A stretch of DNA of 35,877 bases. Source: Bacteroidia bacterium (GTDB taxonomy: Bacteria > Bacteroidota > Bacteroidia > JAIBAJ01). A model generated the notes under the pieces. That model ran no database searches and had not been told where the DNA came from. It saw nothing but the letters and a program-made list of their open reading frames with translations. The DNA is taken from NCBI GenBank assembly GCA_019695265.1, contig JAIBAJ010000024.1:1-35877 (forward strand). The letters run 5' to 3'. Position numbers and translations under genes: made by a program. Position 1 is the first letter of the stretch. Each line of letters begins with the position of its first letter. Below are positions 25,255-33,368 of this stretch, piece after piece.

Positions 25255-26556
25255 TCACAGCACCTCACCTATTGTTTCCAGTTTATTCCTTCGTGAGCCT
25301 TTGAAGAGTATGGTTGAATTACCGGGCGGGTTGGCTTTGAAAAAGTCGGAAAGTTCAGCAGCATTGGCCCAAAAATTATATCCGTTTTGTTTTAGGGCAA
25401 GGAATTGAGCTCCTACCAAATGAACCTGAGTAAATCCAAGATCACGAACCAAATCCAAGATATGCTTATGTTCTTTTTCGGCATAGTCGCCAAGTTCCAT
25501 CATTTCGCCCAGCACTAGAATTTTGTTTGGGAAATCCTGCTTTTCGAAATTACGAATGCTAGCTTCCATGCTGGTAGGATTGGCATTGTATGCGTCAAGA
25601 ATTAGGGTATTGCTTCCTTTTTTTACAAACTGGGCCCGGTTATTATCGGGTATATACGAGGCGATTCCTTTGGCAATTTGTTCCGGTTTAAGTCCGAAGA
25701 AACTACCGATGGCAATGGCTGAAAGAATATTGGAAAAATTGTATTCGCCGGTGAGATTGCTTTCTACATTGTTCCAATCCGGGTTTCCCCTTTTTTTCCA
25801 TTTTACATTTAAAAAGGGTTCGGTATGGGTAATTTCTCCTTCAAAATCGGCACCGTGTTTGCCATAACGAACGGCCAGGTGAATTCCTTTAGCAATCGGC
25901 TCCAAATATGGATTACCAGATTCGAGGAAGATACCGCCGCCGTTTTCACGAATAAAATCGAACAATTCGCCCTTGGTTTTTACTACTCCTTCTATACCGC
26001 CCATTCCTTCGAGGTGTGCTTTTCCTATGCTGGTAATTAAGCCAAAATCAGGCTCGGCAATTTCAACCAGTTCCCGGATATCTCCCGGTTTACTGGCTCC
26101 CATTTCAATTACTGCCATTTCATGGGTTTCGTTAAGGCAAAGCAAAGACAATGGAACCCCAATCTGATTGTTTAGATTACCGAAGGTGGCATAGGTGTTG
26201 TATCCTTGCGAAAGCACTCTGGAAACAAGTTCTTTGGAGGTGGTTTTTCCGTTGGAACCGGTTATGCCGATTACCTTTAATTTTAGGGTTCTTCGGTGGA
26301 AGCGGGCCAGACTTTGTAAGGCTTTTAAAACATCCGGTACCAACAGAAATTTATCATCCAAAACGGCATCTTCCTCGTCAACCACTGCATACGAAGAACC
26401 GGCATCCATAGCTTGGGCGGCAAACCGATTTCCATTAAAGTTTTCGCCTTTCAGGGCAAAGAACATGGACCCATTGCTAATTTTTCTGGTATCGGTGCAA
26501 ATGCCCGAAGTGGTTAGAAAAATGGAATGGAGTTTTTCTATGGTACAAAATTTCAT
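25255..26556 (-). CDS. murF: UDP-N-acetylmuramoyl-tripeptide--D-Ala-D-Ala ligase
   Basis: 433 residues. Adds D-Ala-D-Ala to the UDP-MurNAc tripeptide, the last cytoplasmic peptidoglycan precursor step. The ATP-binding loop VIGITGSNGKTTSKELV, the metal/substrate segments YATFGNLNNQIGVPLSLL and AVIEMGASKPGDI, and the C-terminal ILDAYNANPTSMEASIRNF and VLGEMMELG are all typical of MurF. ATG 26556 (MKFCTIEKLHSIF) is preferred; the longer frame begins with TTG. It stands alone rather than in the usual dcw cluster, which is common in Bacteroidota for some mur genes. Confidence 0.96.
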   Translation of the reverse strand: MKFCTIEKLHSIFLTTSGICTDTRKISNGSMFFALKGENFNGNRFAAQAMDAGSSYAVVDEEDAVLDDKFLLVPDVLKALQSLARFHRRTLKLKVIGITGSNGKTTSKELVSRVLSQGYNTYATFGNLNNQIGVPLSLLCLNETHEMAVIEMGASKPGDIRELVEIAEPDFGLITSIGKAHLEGMGGIEGVVKTKGELFDFIRENGGGIFLESGNPYLEPIAKGIHLAVRYGKHGADFEGEITHTEPFLNVKWKKRGNPDWNNVESNLTGEYNFSNILSAIAIGSFFGLKPEQIAKGIASYIPDNNRAQFVKKGSNTLILDAYNANPTSMEASIRNFEKQDFPNKILVLGEMMELGDYAEKEHKHILDLVRDLGFTQVHLVGAQFLALKQNGYNFWANAAELSDFFKANPPGNSTILFKGSRRNKLETIGEVL

Positions 26557-26627
26557 GGCTTGAAAGTTGACCAAAGAAAATCAAGGAAATGCTTGTTGGA
26601 AAAGCGAATCCAAAAAGTTACTAAACC

Positions 26628-27455
26628 TTAAATGTGTGCAAGAATCCAATCCGAAGTAGCCTGCATTACCTCCTTGCGTTTGGTATCGTAATGAGATTCA
26701 TGGTATTGGTTTTCCCAGAATTTGGTTGTTATGTCGCCTTTGATTTTGGCGGAAAACTGTTTTGTTCCTTCCGGACTGATTAATTTATCGGCGGTGCCGT
26801 GGTAAATATACAAGGGCAGGTTGAGGTCGGAGGCATTTTCCAGAGCCCAGGCTGCTGCATCGAATGTCCCCAGAAAGAAAGCCGGGGTAATATAATCGTG
26901 AACTAACGGGTCTTTGCTGTATATTTCACATTCGGCAGGAATGGAAGAAATGGCCGAGGCATCAAGTTTGGTTCTTTGTTGCAATCCGGGAAGAATTCCG
27001 ACTACCAGTTTGCCTAGTGCAATTTGCAAAGCAGGAGGGTCGAATGCCAGTTTGAGCCAAGGTGCAGAAGCGATAATTCCATTTACTTTAGGTTTACGAC
27101 GAAGGGCGTAGTTTAGAACCACATTTCCACCCATGCTATGTCCAAAAATGAATTTCGGGATTTCAGGAAACAGGTTTTCTGCCTGTTTTAAGGCATCGGT
27201 AACCCCTTCGAGCAAGATTTCATAAGAGGGAGTATGACCTCTTTTTCCGCCGGACTTACCATGGCCCCGGTGGTCGTAGGCCAAAACGGCAATGCCTTGT
27301 TCGGCTAAAAATTGAGCGTAGGGTGAATATCGACCACTGTGTTCACCCATTCCATGTACCATAACTAAGGCTGCCTTGGGTGCGTCGTTCCACCAGGCTT
27401 GACCGTAAATAGTTAATCCGTCGGGAGCATTCCAGGATAGTTCTTTGTGATTCAT
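26628..27455 (-). CDS. Alpha/beta hydrolase, lysophospholipase/monoacylglycerol-lipase-like
   Basis: 275 residues. The fold markers are VMVHGMGEHSGRY (oxyanion region), YDHRGHGKSGG and the nucleophile elbow FGHSMGG (Ser107). Asp223 (YHGTADKLIS) and His252 (NQYHES) would complete the triad. This is the Hydrolase_4/PldB-type family, which cleaves lysophospholipids or monoglycerides; the true substrate is not known. There is no signal peptide, so it should be cytoplasmic. ATG 27455 is preferred to the TTG at 27473; a TACGTTTG -7 box lies 15 bp upstream of it. It is read toward murF on the same strand with a 71-bp gap. Confidence 0.93.
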   Translation of the reverse strand: MNHKELSWNAPDGLTIYGQAWWNDAPKAALVMVHGMGEHSGRYSPYAQFLAEQGIAVLAYDHRGHGKSGGKRGHTPSYEILLEGVTDALKQAENLFPEIPKFIFGHSMGGNVVLNYALRRKPKVNGIIASAPWLKLAFDPPALQIALGKLVVGILPGLQQRTKLDASAISSIPAECEIYSKDPLVHDYITPAFFLGTFDAAAWALENASDLNLPLYIYHGTADKLISPEGTKQFSAKIKGDITTKFWENQYHESHYDTKRKEVMQATSDWILAHI

Positions 27456-27470
27456 AGCATCAATTTGGTA

Positions 27471-27478
27471 CAAACGTA
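27471..27478 (-). promoter_or_regulatory. -7 box (TAnnTTTG) upstream of the hydrolase gene
   Basis: TACGTTTG on the minus strand matches TAnnTTTG exactly. A TTTG lies 15 bp upstream, which is shorter than the usual spacing, so the -33 element is doubtful. Confidence 0.4.
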
Positions 27479-27620
27479 CTAAGTTTTTTAACCCAAATGG
27501 TCGTCAAAAACGTAATCCTATTTTTTGGCCAGAGGAGCCGCTTGGGTTTTTATAGGAATTTATCGGGTTTTTTGTTGGATGATATTTTATTGATTTGGTT
27601 TCTTTTGAAAAGCCGCGGTT

Positions 27621-27787
27621 GGGGTTTGCACCCCGGGCAACGATAGAGCCAAGTAGCCCACAGGAACCCGACGGCTTTAGCCTCGGGTGACGAGGACTAC
27701 AGGCGATAGCGTGACCCAAACGCCCTTTGCTGCTATATGGTTGATTTGCAAGCGATTGGTAGGGCGTGAAGGGGGCCCGCCAAATTC
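27621..27787 (+). repeat. Dispersed structured element, copy D
   Basis: Full copy on the plus strand, about 167 bp, antisense to both neighbouring genes. Predicted pairings: GGG 27635-27637 with CCC 27715-27717; ACG 27640-27642 with CGT 27710-27712; GCC 27648-27650 with GGC 27702-27704; GTAG 27653-27656 with CTAC 27697-27700; ACCCGA 27666-27671 with TCGGGT 27683-27688; GGC 27673-27675 with GCC 27680-27682 (loop TTTA); ACGCCC 27720-27725 with GGGCGT 27762-27767 around a 36-nt interior. A 5' GGGG-TTTGCA-CCCC hairpin is possible. Confidence 0.93.
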
Positions 27788-27824
27788 AAAAAAAAACGGG
27801 AAACCTATGAAAGGAATCCCGTTT
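27788..27824 (-). terminator. Terminator after glutamate dehydrogenase
   Basis: Stem AAACGGGA (27794-27801) with TCCCGTTT (27817-27824), an inner CC/GG pair, and on the minus strand a run of T residues (plus-strand A run 27788-27796). It sits 22 bp after the stop of the dehydrogenase gene and directly abuts repeat copy D. Confidence 0.87.
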
Positions 27825-27846
27825 AGTGAGGTAATTGCTTGTTCTA

Positions 27847-29280
27847 CTATGGGAAAATACCCAAGTTTTCGTAGGAGGCGGCAACTTTTTTAATGGCACA
27901 AACGAAAGCGGCAGTTCTAAGGTCACCGATTTCGGGTTTATCGATTAAGATTTGACGAATTTGGTGGTAGGCATTGATCATGGTTTCTTCCAAACCGCTG
28001 TAAACCAGGTCGCGTTCATCAGCACCGCGTTCCAACTTAGCGTGTTGCTCCTTGGAGAATTTTTTCCCTGTTAAGGCTTCGATGGACTCCATTAAATCGG
28101 AGTTTTGGCGCTCATCGAAACGTTTGGTCATGCGGCCAAAGCGAACATGGCTCATGTTTTTCAACCATTCGAAGTAAGAAACGGTAACACCGCCGGCATT
28201 TAAGAAAATATCTGGGATGATATAAACACCTTTTTTGAGGAGGATTGCTTCTGCTTCGGGCGTAACAGGTCCGTTAGCAGCTTCGCCGATGATTTTTGCT
28301 TTGATATTTTTGGCGTTATTGGCGTGAATTTGATTTTCGAGAGCTGCCGGAATTAAGATATCGCACTTAAGTTCGAGGGCGTCGGTTGATTTTTCGAGGT
28401 TCGTAGCACCCGGGAAGTTGAGAATGGAGCCGGTTTTTTTGCGGTGAGCAAGAACCATATCCGGATCTAGACCGTCTTTGCTATAAATGGCACCTTCGTA
28501 TTCAGCCAGGGCAATGATTTTAGCTTTTCCTTCGTGGAAGAATTTGGCAGAGTGGTAACCAACATTACCCAAACCTTGAACCACAACCGTTTTGCCTTCG
28601 ATGCCGGGTTTTAATCCCCATTTTTTACAATCTTCGGCAATGCTCAGCGCTTCGCGAACACCGTAGAATACACCAAGTCCGGTAGCTTCGCGGCGACCGT
28701 GAATACCGCCTTGAGAGATAGGTTTTCCGGTTACGCAGCCGGCAGCGTTGAGTTCGGTAGGATTAAAGGTGGCGTAGGTATCCATGATCCAGGCCATTTC
28801 TTTTTCTCCCGATCCATAATCCGGGGCAGGTACGTCGATGGCCGGTCCGATGAAATTCTTTTTAATAAGTTCGGAGGTATAACGACGGGTGATTTTCTCC
28901 ATTTCTTCGTCGTTGAAATCGCGGGGACTGATTTTAATGCCGCCTTTCGCTCCGCCGAAAGGAACATCCACGATAGCGCATTTATAGGTCATTAAGGCTG
29001 CAAGCGCCATTACTTCATCTTGATTAACATGGATGCTGTAACGAATACCACCTTTGGTAGGCAGTTTGTGATGGCTGTGTTCAACGCGGTAAGCTTCAAT
29101 TACTTTAAATTCTCCTTTGAGTTTTACAGGGAATTTAATGCGGTAAACGCTGTTGCAATATTTAATTTGATCCAGAATTCCTTTGGGGGTATCCAAATGT
29201 TTGGCTGCCTTTTCAAAGTAATTTAAAACATCGGCGAAAAATTTATCTTCTCCCCGCTGTTGTGTAAGTTTTGTGGCCAT
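27847..29280 (-). CDS. Glu/Leu/Phe/Val-type dehydrogenase, probably glutamate dehydrogenase
   Basis: 477 residues. Catalyses reversible oxidative deamination of glutamate (or related amino acids) with NAD(P). Substrate and catalytic residues lie in KGGIRY (Lys76), MTYK (Lys100), [10 protein letters not shown] (Lys112) and [11 protein letters not shown] (Asp154). The Rossmann motif [16 protein letters not shown] begins the nucleotide-binding domain, and [12 protein letters not shown] is typical of the family. Length is slightly above the usual 410-450. I lean to glutamate because of the conserved lysines and overall similarity. A minus-strand TAAGTTTG box (29314-29321) lies 34 bp before the ATG. 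Confidence 0.95.
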   Translation of the reverse strand: MATKLTQQRGEDKFFADVLNYFEKAAKHLDTPKGILDQIKYCNSVYRIKFPVKLKGEFKVIEAYRVEHSHHKLPTKGGIRYSIHVNQDEVMALAALMTYKCAIVDVPFGGAKGGIKISPRDFNDEEMEKITRRYTSELIKKNFIGPAIDVPAPDYGSGEKEMAWIMDTYATFNPTELNAAGCVTGKPISQGGIHGRREATGLGVFYGVREALSIAEDCKKWGLKPGIEGKTVVVQGLGNVGYHSAKFFHEGKAKIIALAEYEGAIYSKDGLDPDMVLAHRKKTGSILNFPGATNLEKSTDALELKCDILIPAALENQIHANNAKNIKAKIIGEAANGPVTPEAEAILLKKGVYIIPDIFLNAGGVTVSYFEWLKNMSHVRFGRMTKRFDERQNSDLMESIEALTGKKFSKEQHAKLERGADERDLVYSGLEETMINAYHQIRQILIDKPEIGDLRTAAFVCAIKKVAASYENLGIFP

Positions 29281-29767
29281 CGAACGTGGTTAATTTAAAG
29301 GTTAAACAGGGCGCAAACTTATGTATTTATTTAGGCTAACCCTGAAAAAAAAAGGGTTAAATTTCAACCATACACCTGTTAATATACTGATAATCAGCCA
29401 TAAAAAGTGGTTTGGGGATGTAAAAATTACGACCAATGCAAGCAGTTTGGTGGGTGATTGGGTTGGTTATTGAGGAGAATCGGGAGCATAGTGTGAGTGC
29501 GGATGGTTGAGAACGGGGAAGCCTGTCGTCAGGATTTAGAGCGTCATTTTAAAAATAAGTAGTTGATTATTAGTATATTAATTCAAAAATATGACGGGTA
29601 TATTTTACATTTACTTTGTTATATAAAATTTTAAGCCGATTATCGATATATTATGCAATTAGTCATTTGAATTTGCCAATTAAGCGATTTTTTTAAACGA
29701 AAATAAAACTAACAAGGTACAAATTACAAAATTGAAAATCGAAACAATCACTTTAAATCTTACGACT
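29281..29767. other. AT-rich divergent intergenic region
   Basis: About 487 bp between divergent genes. On the minus strand TAAGTTTG (29314-29321) is a plausible -7 box for glutamate dehydrogenase. The part from 29560 to 29767 is very AT-rich and presumably carries the promoter of the LytTR gene, but I cannot place a convincing pair of boxes. I see no RNA gene or ORF with support. Confidence 0.6.
29314..29321 (-). promoter_or_regulatory. -7 box (TAnnTTTG) upstream of glutamate dehydrogenase
   Basis: TAAGTTTG on the minus strand matches the consensus exactly, giving a predicted leader of about 25-30 nt. No clear -33 TTG is found at normal spacing. Confidence 0.4.
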
Positions 29768-30136
29768 ATGCAAACCATTAACACCAACACCTTTGCCGAC
29801 ACGGCCACCAGTCTTGGAGATTCCTTGATTTTCCGTTCGAACTACCAATCGGTACGCATTAAAACCGACGACATTTTGTATATTCAGGCATTAGCAGATT
29901 ATGTCATTATAAAAACCACTTCGGCCAAATACATTACCTTATCTACCATGAAGGATATGGCTAAATTGTTAGAAGGACGTGGTTTTGCCCGTACGCACCG
30001 AAGTTATATTGTAAACCTGGATAAAATTTACAATATCAAAGGGTCCAGCATCATTGTTCACACGGATTCGAACAAAACAACCATTCCGGTAGGAAGGGCA
30101 TTTAAGAAGGATTTTCGTCAATCGCTTGCTGCCTAG
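29768..30136 (+). CDS. Stand-alone LytTR DNA-binding protein
   Basis: 122 residues from ATG 29768; the longer frame begins with TTG at 29732. Apart from a short N-terminal extension it is a single LytTR domain: DSLIFRSNYQSVRIKTDDIL, LADYVIIKTTSAKYITLSTM and RTHRSYIVNLDKIYNIKG. It shares motifs with the LytTR domain of the regulator at 6613-7371 (L-x-D-Y-V-I, L/H-S-T-M-K-D, R-x-H-R-S-x-I-V, I-P-V/I-G). There is no receiver domain, so it is not controlled by phosphorylation of its own; it may be constitutive or respond through partners. It faces the convergent glycosyltransferase gene, 78 bp away. Confidence 0.93.
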   Translation: MQTINTNTFADTATSLGDSLIFRSNYQSVRIKTDDILYIQALADYVIIKTTSAKYITLSTMKDMAKLLEGRGFARTHRSYIVNLDKIYNIKGSSIIVHTDSNKTTIPVGRAFKKDFRQSLAA

Positions 30137-30214
30137 GTAAATGAAAAGTTGAGTTACTAACCTTTTAAATTGAATCAGATGAATACGATAACAGAACCTG
30201 CATGGTCTATGAGC

Positions 30215-30943
30215 TTATCTGCTCCTAACCAAGTGCTTACATATAAATCCAAGGTAACCAAACGTGGTTCGAACTATGTTCATCTTGGAGCTACCTTTAC
30301 GTCGGCCGGAGTGCAAAACCGTTGGAATTTCAATCACCTTCGCTCCAGTTTCGACCAGCTTCACGATCAGTTCCACCATACAAACGAAACCGGTTTCCGC
30401 GATCAGAATACCGTATTGGCTTTTAACTCGTCGCAGAATACCCAGGCGGTATACTCGATAAAAGGAGCTTAAGGTGTGAATGTTTAAATTAAAAGCAGTT
30501 CGAATGCTCCAATTGGCTATTCCGGATACCCATTTTTTTAACCAATTGGTTTTTTCCAGTTTACCTCCCGGCAAGTAAACCGAGGCGAGGGCAACATCGT
30601 ATTCTTGCAATGTCGCGGCTACCAAGGCAGGAAGCAAATCCAAATCGGAGGTATTATCACCTTCTAAACTAATCAATAAATCGTTATCTGCAGAACTGTG
30701 GCTTAGGATCCATTCCATTCCAAGGTTAAAGGAATGTCCCGGACCGCCGTTATAGGCTTTTTCGATCAGGTGTAATTTTGCAGATGGGAAGGCTTTTCTG
30801 ATTTCTTCCCGTGTTGAATCGGTTGAACAATCGTCAACAAAAACATAAAACTTTTCATATTCAGGCAAAACCGATAGTAGGTTTTTGGCAAGTTCGGCTA
30901 TGTTTAAAGCTTCATTAAAAACAGGAACGAGAAAGTAGATCAT
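30215..30943 (-). CDS. Family 2 glycosyltransferase
   Basis: 242 residues of GT-A fold. The start MIYFLVPVFNEALNIAELAK is the classic GT2 opening. VFVDDCSTDST supplies nucleotide-sugar contacts, and LISLEGDNTSDLDLLPALV is in the place of the D-x-D region. It resembles polyprenyl-phosphate glycosyltransferases, though no C-terminal membrane helices are present. Donor and acceptor are unknown. It is the last gene of a minus-strand set and begins 17 nt after the lipA stop, so it is probably cotranscribed with lipA. Confidence 0.93.
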   Translation of the reverse strand: MIYFLVPVFNEALNIAELAKNLLSVLPEYEKFYVFVDDCSTDSTREEIRKAFPSAKLHLIEKAYNGGPGHSFNLGMEWILSHSSADNDLLISLEGDNTSDLDLLPALVAATLQEYDVALASVYLPGGKLEKTNWLKKWVSGIANWSIRTAFNLNIHTLSSFYRVYRLGILRRVKSQYGILIAETGFVCMVELIVKLVETGAKVIEIPTVLHSGRRKGSSKMNIVRTTFGYLGFICKHLVRSR

Positions 30944-30960
30944 GTTCTCTTTCCCTTCTT

Positions 30961-31830
30961 TTAAAGGTGCTTTTCGGCGTGGTAAGAGGAACGAACCAAG
31001 GGGCCGCTTTCTACATAATCGAAACCTTTAGCCAAACCGGCTTCTTTATAAAAGGCAAATTGTTCAGGTCTTACATATTCTTTTACCGGCAGGTGTTTTT
31101 TGGTTGGTTGTAAGTATTGACCCAACGTCATGATATTTACTCCAACAGCTCTAAGGTCGTCCATGGTTTCCAGTACTTCGTCCTGAGTTTCACCAAGTCC
31201 GAGCATAATTCCTGATTTGGTGGTAAGTCCGCCCTCTTTCAGTCGTTTCAGCACTTCTAAACTGCGATCGTATTTGGCCTGGATGCGAACTTGTTTGGTA
31301 AGGCGTCGAACGGTTTCCATGTTATGAGAAACGATTTCAGGCTTTGCATCAATAATTCGTTGAAGGTTTTCCCAAATACCTCTAAAGTCGGGAATAAGTG
31401 TTTCAAGGGTTGTTCCTGGGCTTTGTTTTCGAACTTCGCGAATGGTTTCGGCCCAAATAATGGAGCCTCCATCTTTTAGTTCGTCCCTGTCAACCGAAGT
31501 AATTACTGCATGTTTGATACCCATCATAAGGATGGATTGGGCTACCCGTTTGGGTTCTTCCAAATCAACCGGTAATGGTCGTCCGGTAGCTACGGCACAA
31601 AAGCCACAGCTACGGGTACAAATATTACCCAGAATCATAAAGGTAGCAGTTCCGGCCCCCCAGCATTCGCCCATATTGGGACAATTTCCGCTTTCGCAGA
31701 TGGTATGTAATTTATGTTCGGAAACTATTTTGCGGGTATTGGCATATTCCTTTCCGGTGGGGAGTTTAACCCGCAACCAATCCGGTTTGCGTTCTCGGGC
31801 TTCGGGTTGAGTTGTTTCAATGGTATCCAT
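30961..31830 (-). CDS. lipA: Lipoyl synthase
   Basis: 289 residues from ATG 31830. Radical-SAM enzyme that inserts two sulfurs into protein-bound octanoyl groups. The auxiliary-cluster cysteines are C45, C50 and C56 ([12 protein letters not shown]), the radical-SAM cysteines C71, C75 and C78 (CTRSCGFC), and the conserved C-terminal RSSYHAE is present. The longer frame to 31884 would overlap the upstream gene and adds a Pro/Lys-rich stretch with no family similarity; ATG 31830 begins 4 nt after the upstream stop. No lipB is seen nearby. Confidence 0.97.
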   Translation of the reverse strand: MDTIETTQPEARERKPDWLRVKLPTGKEYANTRKIVSEHKLHTICESGNCPNMGECWGAGTATFMILGNICTRSCGFCAVATGRPLPVDLEEPKRVAQSILMMGIKHAVITSVDRDELKDGGSIIWAETIREVRKQSPGTTLETLIPDFRGIWENLQRIIDAKPEIVSHNMETVRRLTKQVRIQAKYDRSLEVLKRLKEGGLTTKSGIMLGLGETQDEVLETMDDLRAVGVNIMTLGQYLQPTKKHLPVKEYVRPEQFAFYKEAGLAKGFDYVESGPLVRSSYHAEKHL

Positions 31831-31834
31831 ACAA

Positions 31835-32635
31835 TCAATCTTCTTGACTGGCGGTGGAGGCTTTTCCGTTCCATTTGCCGCCAAAGTTCAAACTAACATA
31901 GAATGATAGCCATAAACTTTTGTTATTAGCAAAGGCCATCATAGGTATTTTCTTAAAATAGTAATCTGCAATAATGCCGGTTTCAATCGTCTTTACTCCT
32001 TTTTCTCTTCCTGCATAATCGAAGCTAAACCCAAATTTGGCATAAACGCCGGGATGTAATCTTAATTTATCAAATCCTTTGTACCAGGCACCACGACCAT
32101 AAATATTGTATTGGTTATGCAATGGATTGTTAGGGTCATAGGCTTCGGATACAATTCCGCCATCGATGGCAGAAGGGTTTTTAATGACATCTACATAATA
32201 TGGTTTGGTAATTCCCAGAGAAGAACCCAAAGCACCTAAATACCTTACTTCAATTGCCGAACCATCTGCTCGGCCTTTGCTAAAAATTATTTTGTGTAAA
32301 CCATATCCTGTTCGGAGAATTAATAAGGAATTCATTTTGCCAAACACATAACCTTTGGCATTTTCATAGTAAGAGGTTTTGATTTCCCGGCCATTTTTCA
32401 TTCCAACGAAATCAATTTCCCAAAAAGTTTTGGAATAACCGGTTCGGTGATGCGAACGCCGCAGGGTTATTCCCCAACCACCCGAATGGGCAAGAATTCC
32501 TGCCGTAAATTCTTTTCGATACAGAACTCGGGTATCTTTGTCGTCCTCAAGTGGCTTTTGCGAAAAAGCATCCTGACCCCAACCTATAAAAAGGGCAACC
32601 AATAATGGAAAAAGGATTTGTTTTTTGGCGAACAT
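31835..32635 (-). CDS. Predicted exported outer-membrane beta-barrel protein
   Basis: 266 residues with a signal peptide ending near DAFSQ. The mature part has alternating aromatic and glycine-rich strands ([64 protein letters not shown]) as in small outer-membrane barrels. I do not recognise a specific family. It is first in the operon with lipA and the glycosyltransferase (4-nt and 17-nt gaps). A minus-strand TACCTTTG box (32641-32648) lies only 5 bp before the ATG, suggesting an almost leaderless message. Confidence 0.83.
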   Translation of the reverse strand: MFAKKQILFPLLVALFIGWGQDAFSQKPLEDDKDTRVLYRKEFTAGILAHSGGWGITLRRSHHRTGYSKTFWEIDFVGMKNGREIKTSYYENAKGYVFGKMNSLLILRTGYGLHKIIFSKGRADGSAIEVRYLGALGSSLGITKPYYVDVIKNPSAIDGGIVSEAYDPNNPLHNQYNIYGRGAWYKGFDKLRLHPGVYAKFGFSFDYAGREKGVKTIETGIIADYYFKKIPMMAFANNKSLWLSFYVSLNFGGKWNGKASTASQED

Positions 32636-32640
32636 TGCTG

Positions 32641-32648
32641 CAAAGGTA
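32641..32648 (-). promoter_or_regulatory. -7 box (TAnnTTTG) upstream of the barrel-lipA operon
   Basis: TACCTTTG on the minus strand, an exact TAnnTTTG match, lies immediately before the ATG at 32635. No -33 TTG occurs at 17-23 bp. Confidence 0.35.
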
Positions 32649-32663
32649 AACCATTCTTATCAC

Positions 32664-33071
32664 ATGGCTACATCAACTATTATTTACAACGGACAGCTAC
32701 GTACCGTTGCCAAACATTTGCAATCAGGGATTGAAATAATCACCGATGCGCCCACCGACAACCAAGGAAAGGGTGAAGCCTTTTCTCCTACTGATTTATT
32801 AGCTACTTCATTGGGTTGTTGTATGTTAACCATTATGGGTATTAATGCCAACACCAATGGTATTGATATAGATGGAACCCGGGTGGAGATTACAAAAATC
32901 ATGGCTTCTAACCCCAGAAGAGTTTCTGAAATTGGCGTAGTAATTACACTTCCAAGTAAATCTTACTCAGATAAAGAAAAGAAGATGTTGGAAATTGCCG
33001 CCCTGAATTGTCCGGTTGCCAAAAGTTTGCATCCTGACATTAAACAGGATGTTCAACTCATTTGGCCTTAA
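32664..33071 (+). CDS. OsmC/Ohr-family protein
   Basis: 135 residues from ATG 32664 (MATSTIIYNGQLRTVAKHLQ). OsmC-family proteins reduce organic hydroperoxides through two reactive cysteines, seen here in ATSLGCCMLTIMG (the extra Cys next to the catalytic one is worth noting) and AALNCPVAKSL. DAPTDNQGKGEAFSPTDLLA is the characteristic N-terminal segment. Upstream codons to 32625 would overlap the divergent gene and are not conserved. Its 3' end overlaps the convergent small lipoprotein gene by 4 nt. Confidence 0.94.
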   Translation: MATSTIIYNGQLRTVAKHLQSGIEIITDAPTDNQGKGEAFSPTDLLATSLGCCMLTIMGINANTNGIDIDGTRVEITKIMASNPRRVSEIGVVITLPSKSYSDKEKKMLEIAALNCPVAKSLHPDIKQDVQLIWP

Positions 33072-33205
33072 CTGTGGGACTTTTCAATCACTTTTCCTGC
33101 GTCGCCGTAAGCCGGGCAGGTTTGATGGGTGCGACAAGAAGTAGCTACCAAAGCAACAAACATACCGGCTGCTAGGGCAAAGAATAGTTTTTTCACGTTG
33201 TGCAT
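33068..33205 (-). CDS. Small lipoprotein (45 aa) with CPAYG motif
   Basis: A 45-residue exported lipoprotein: MHNVKKLFFALAAGMFVALV followed by the lipobox ATSC, then RTHQTCPAYGDAGKVIEKSH. After processing only about 22 residues remain, including a second cysteine in the CPAYG motif. I believe very similar small lipoproteins with CPAY(G/S) occur in other Bacteroidota, but I cannot check it here. ATG 33205 is chosen because it begins the signal peptide and because a good promoter lies just upstream; the longer frame to 33283 is unlikely. Tail-to-tail with the OsmC gene, 4-nt overlap. Confidence 0.75.
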   Translation of the reverse strand: MHNVKKLFFALAAGMFVALVATSCRTHQTCPAYGDAGKVIEKSHS

Positions 33206-33216
33206 AGTAAGGTTGG

Positions 33217-33245
33217 CAAAAATAAAGGGTTTCGACAATACCAAA
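33217..33245 (-). promoter_or_regulatory. Promoter of the small lipoprotein gene (TTTG-N17-TAnnTTTG)
   Basis: On the minus strand TTTG (plus 33242-33245), 17 bp, TATTTTTG (plus 33217-33224). Both boxes match; transcription would begin near 33210, a few nt before the ATG at 33205. Confidence 0.5.
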
Positions 33246-33368
33246 TCATTCCGTTCGATATTTTTCAACGCCGTAATCAACAATTTGTTTACCTAAAACG
33301 CTTGTTTTAAGAAAAATTATTGAATTTGCCGCTTTTTAGTTCAAACCTTCATTGGAATTACCGGTAAA

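Larger units (their letters stand above)
27456..27846. other. Gene-free stretch with repeat copy D and a terminator
   Basis: About 391 bp. It contains the putative -7 box of the hydrolase (27471-27478), repeat copy D (27621-27787) and the glutamate dehydrogenase terminator (27788-27824). The remaining 27479-27620 is AT-rich and shows nothing I can name. Confidence 0.75.

Noticed and set aside
26195-26563. Plus-strand 122-codon ORF antisense to murF
   Set aside because: Shadow of murF, which has all catalytic motifs in its own frame.
27504-27719. Minus-strand ORF of 71 codons
   Set aside because: It is a read-through of repeat copy D; the sequence similarity to the ORF at 18374-18697 comes from the repeat's nucleotide conservation, and the start and end lie in unrelated flanks.
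30170-30472. Plus-strand 100-codon ORF just after the LytTR gene
   Set aside because: It overlaps the 3' part of the well-supported GT2 gene on the other strand; composition is that of a shadow frame and there is no recognisable domain.
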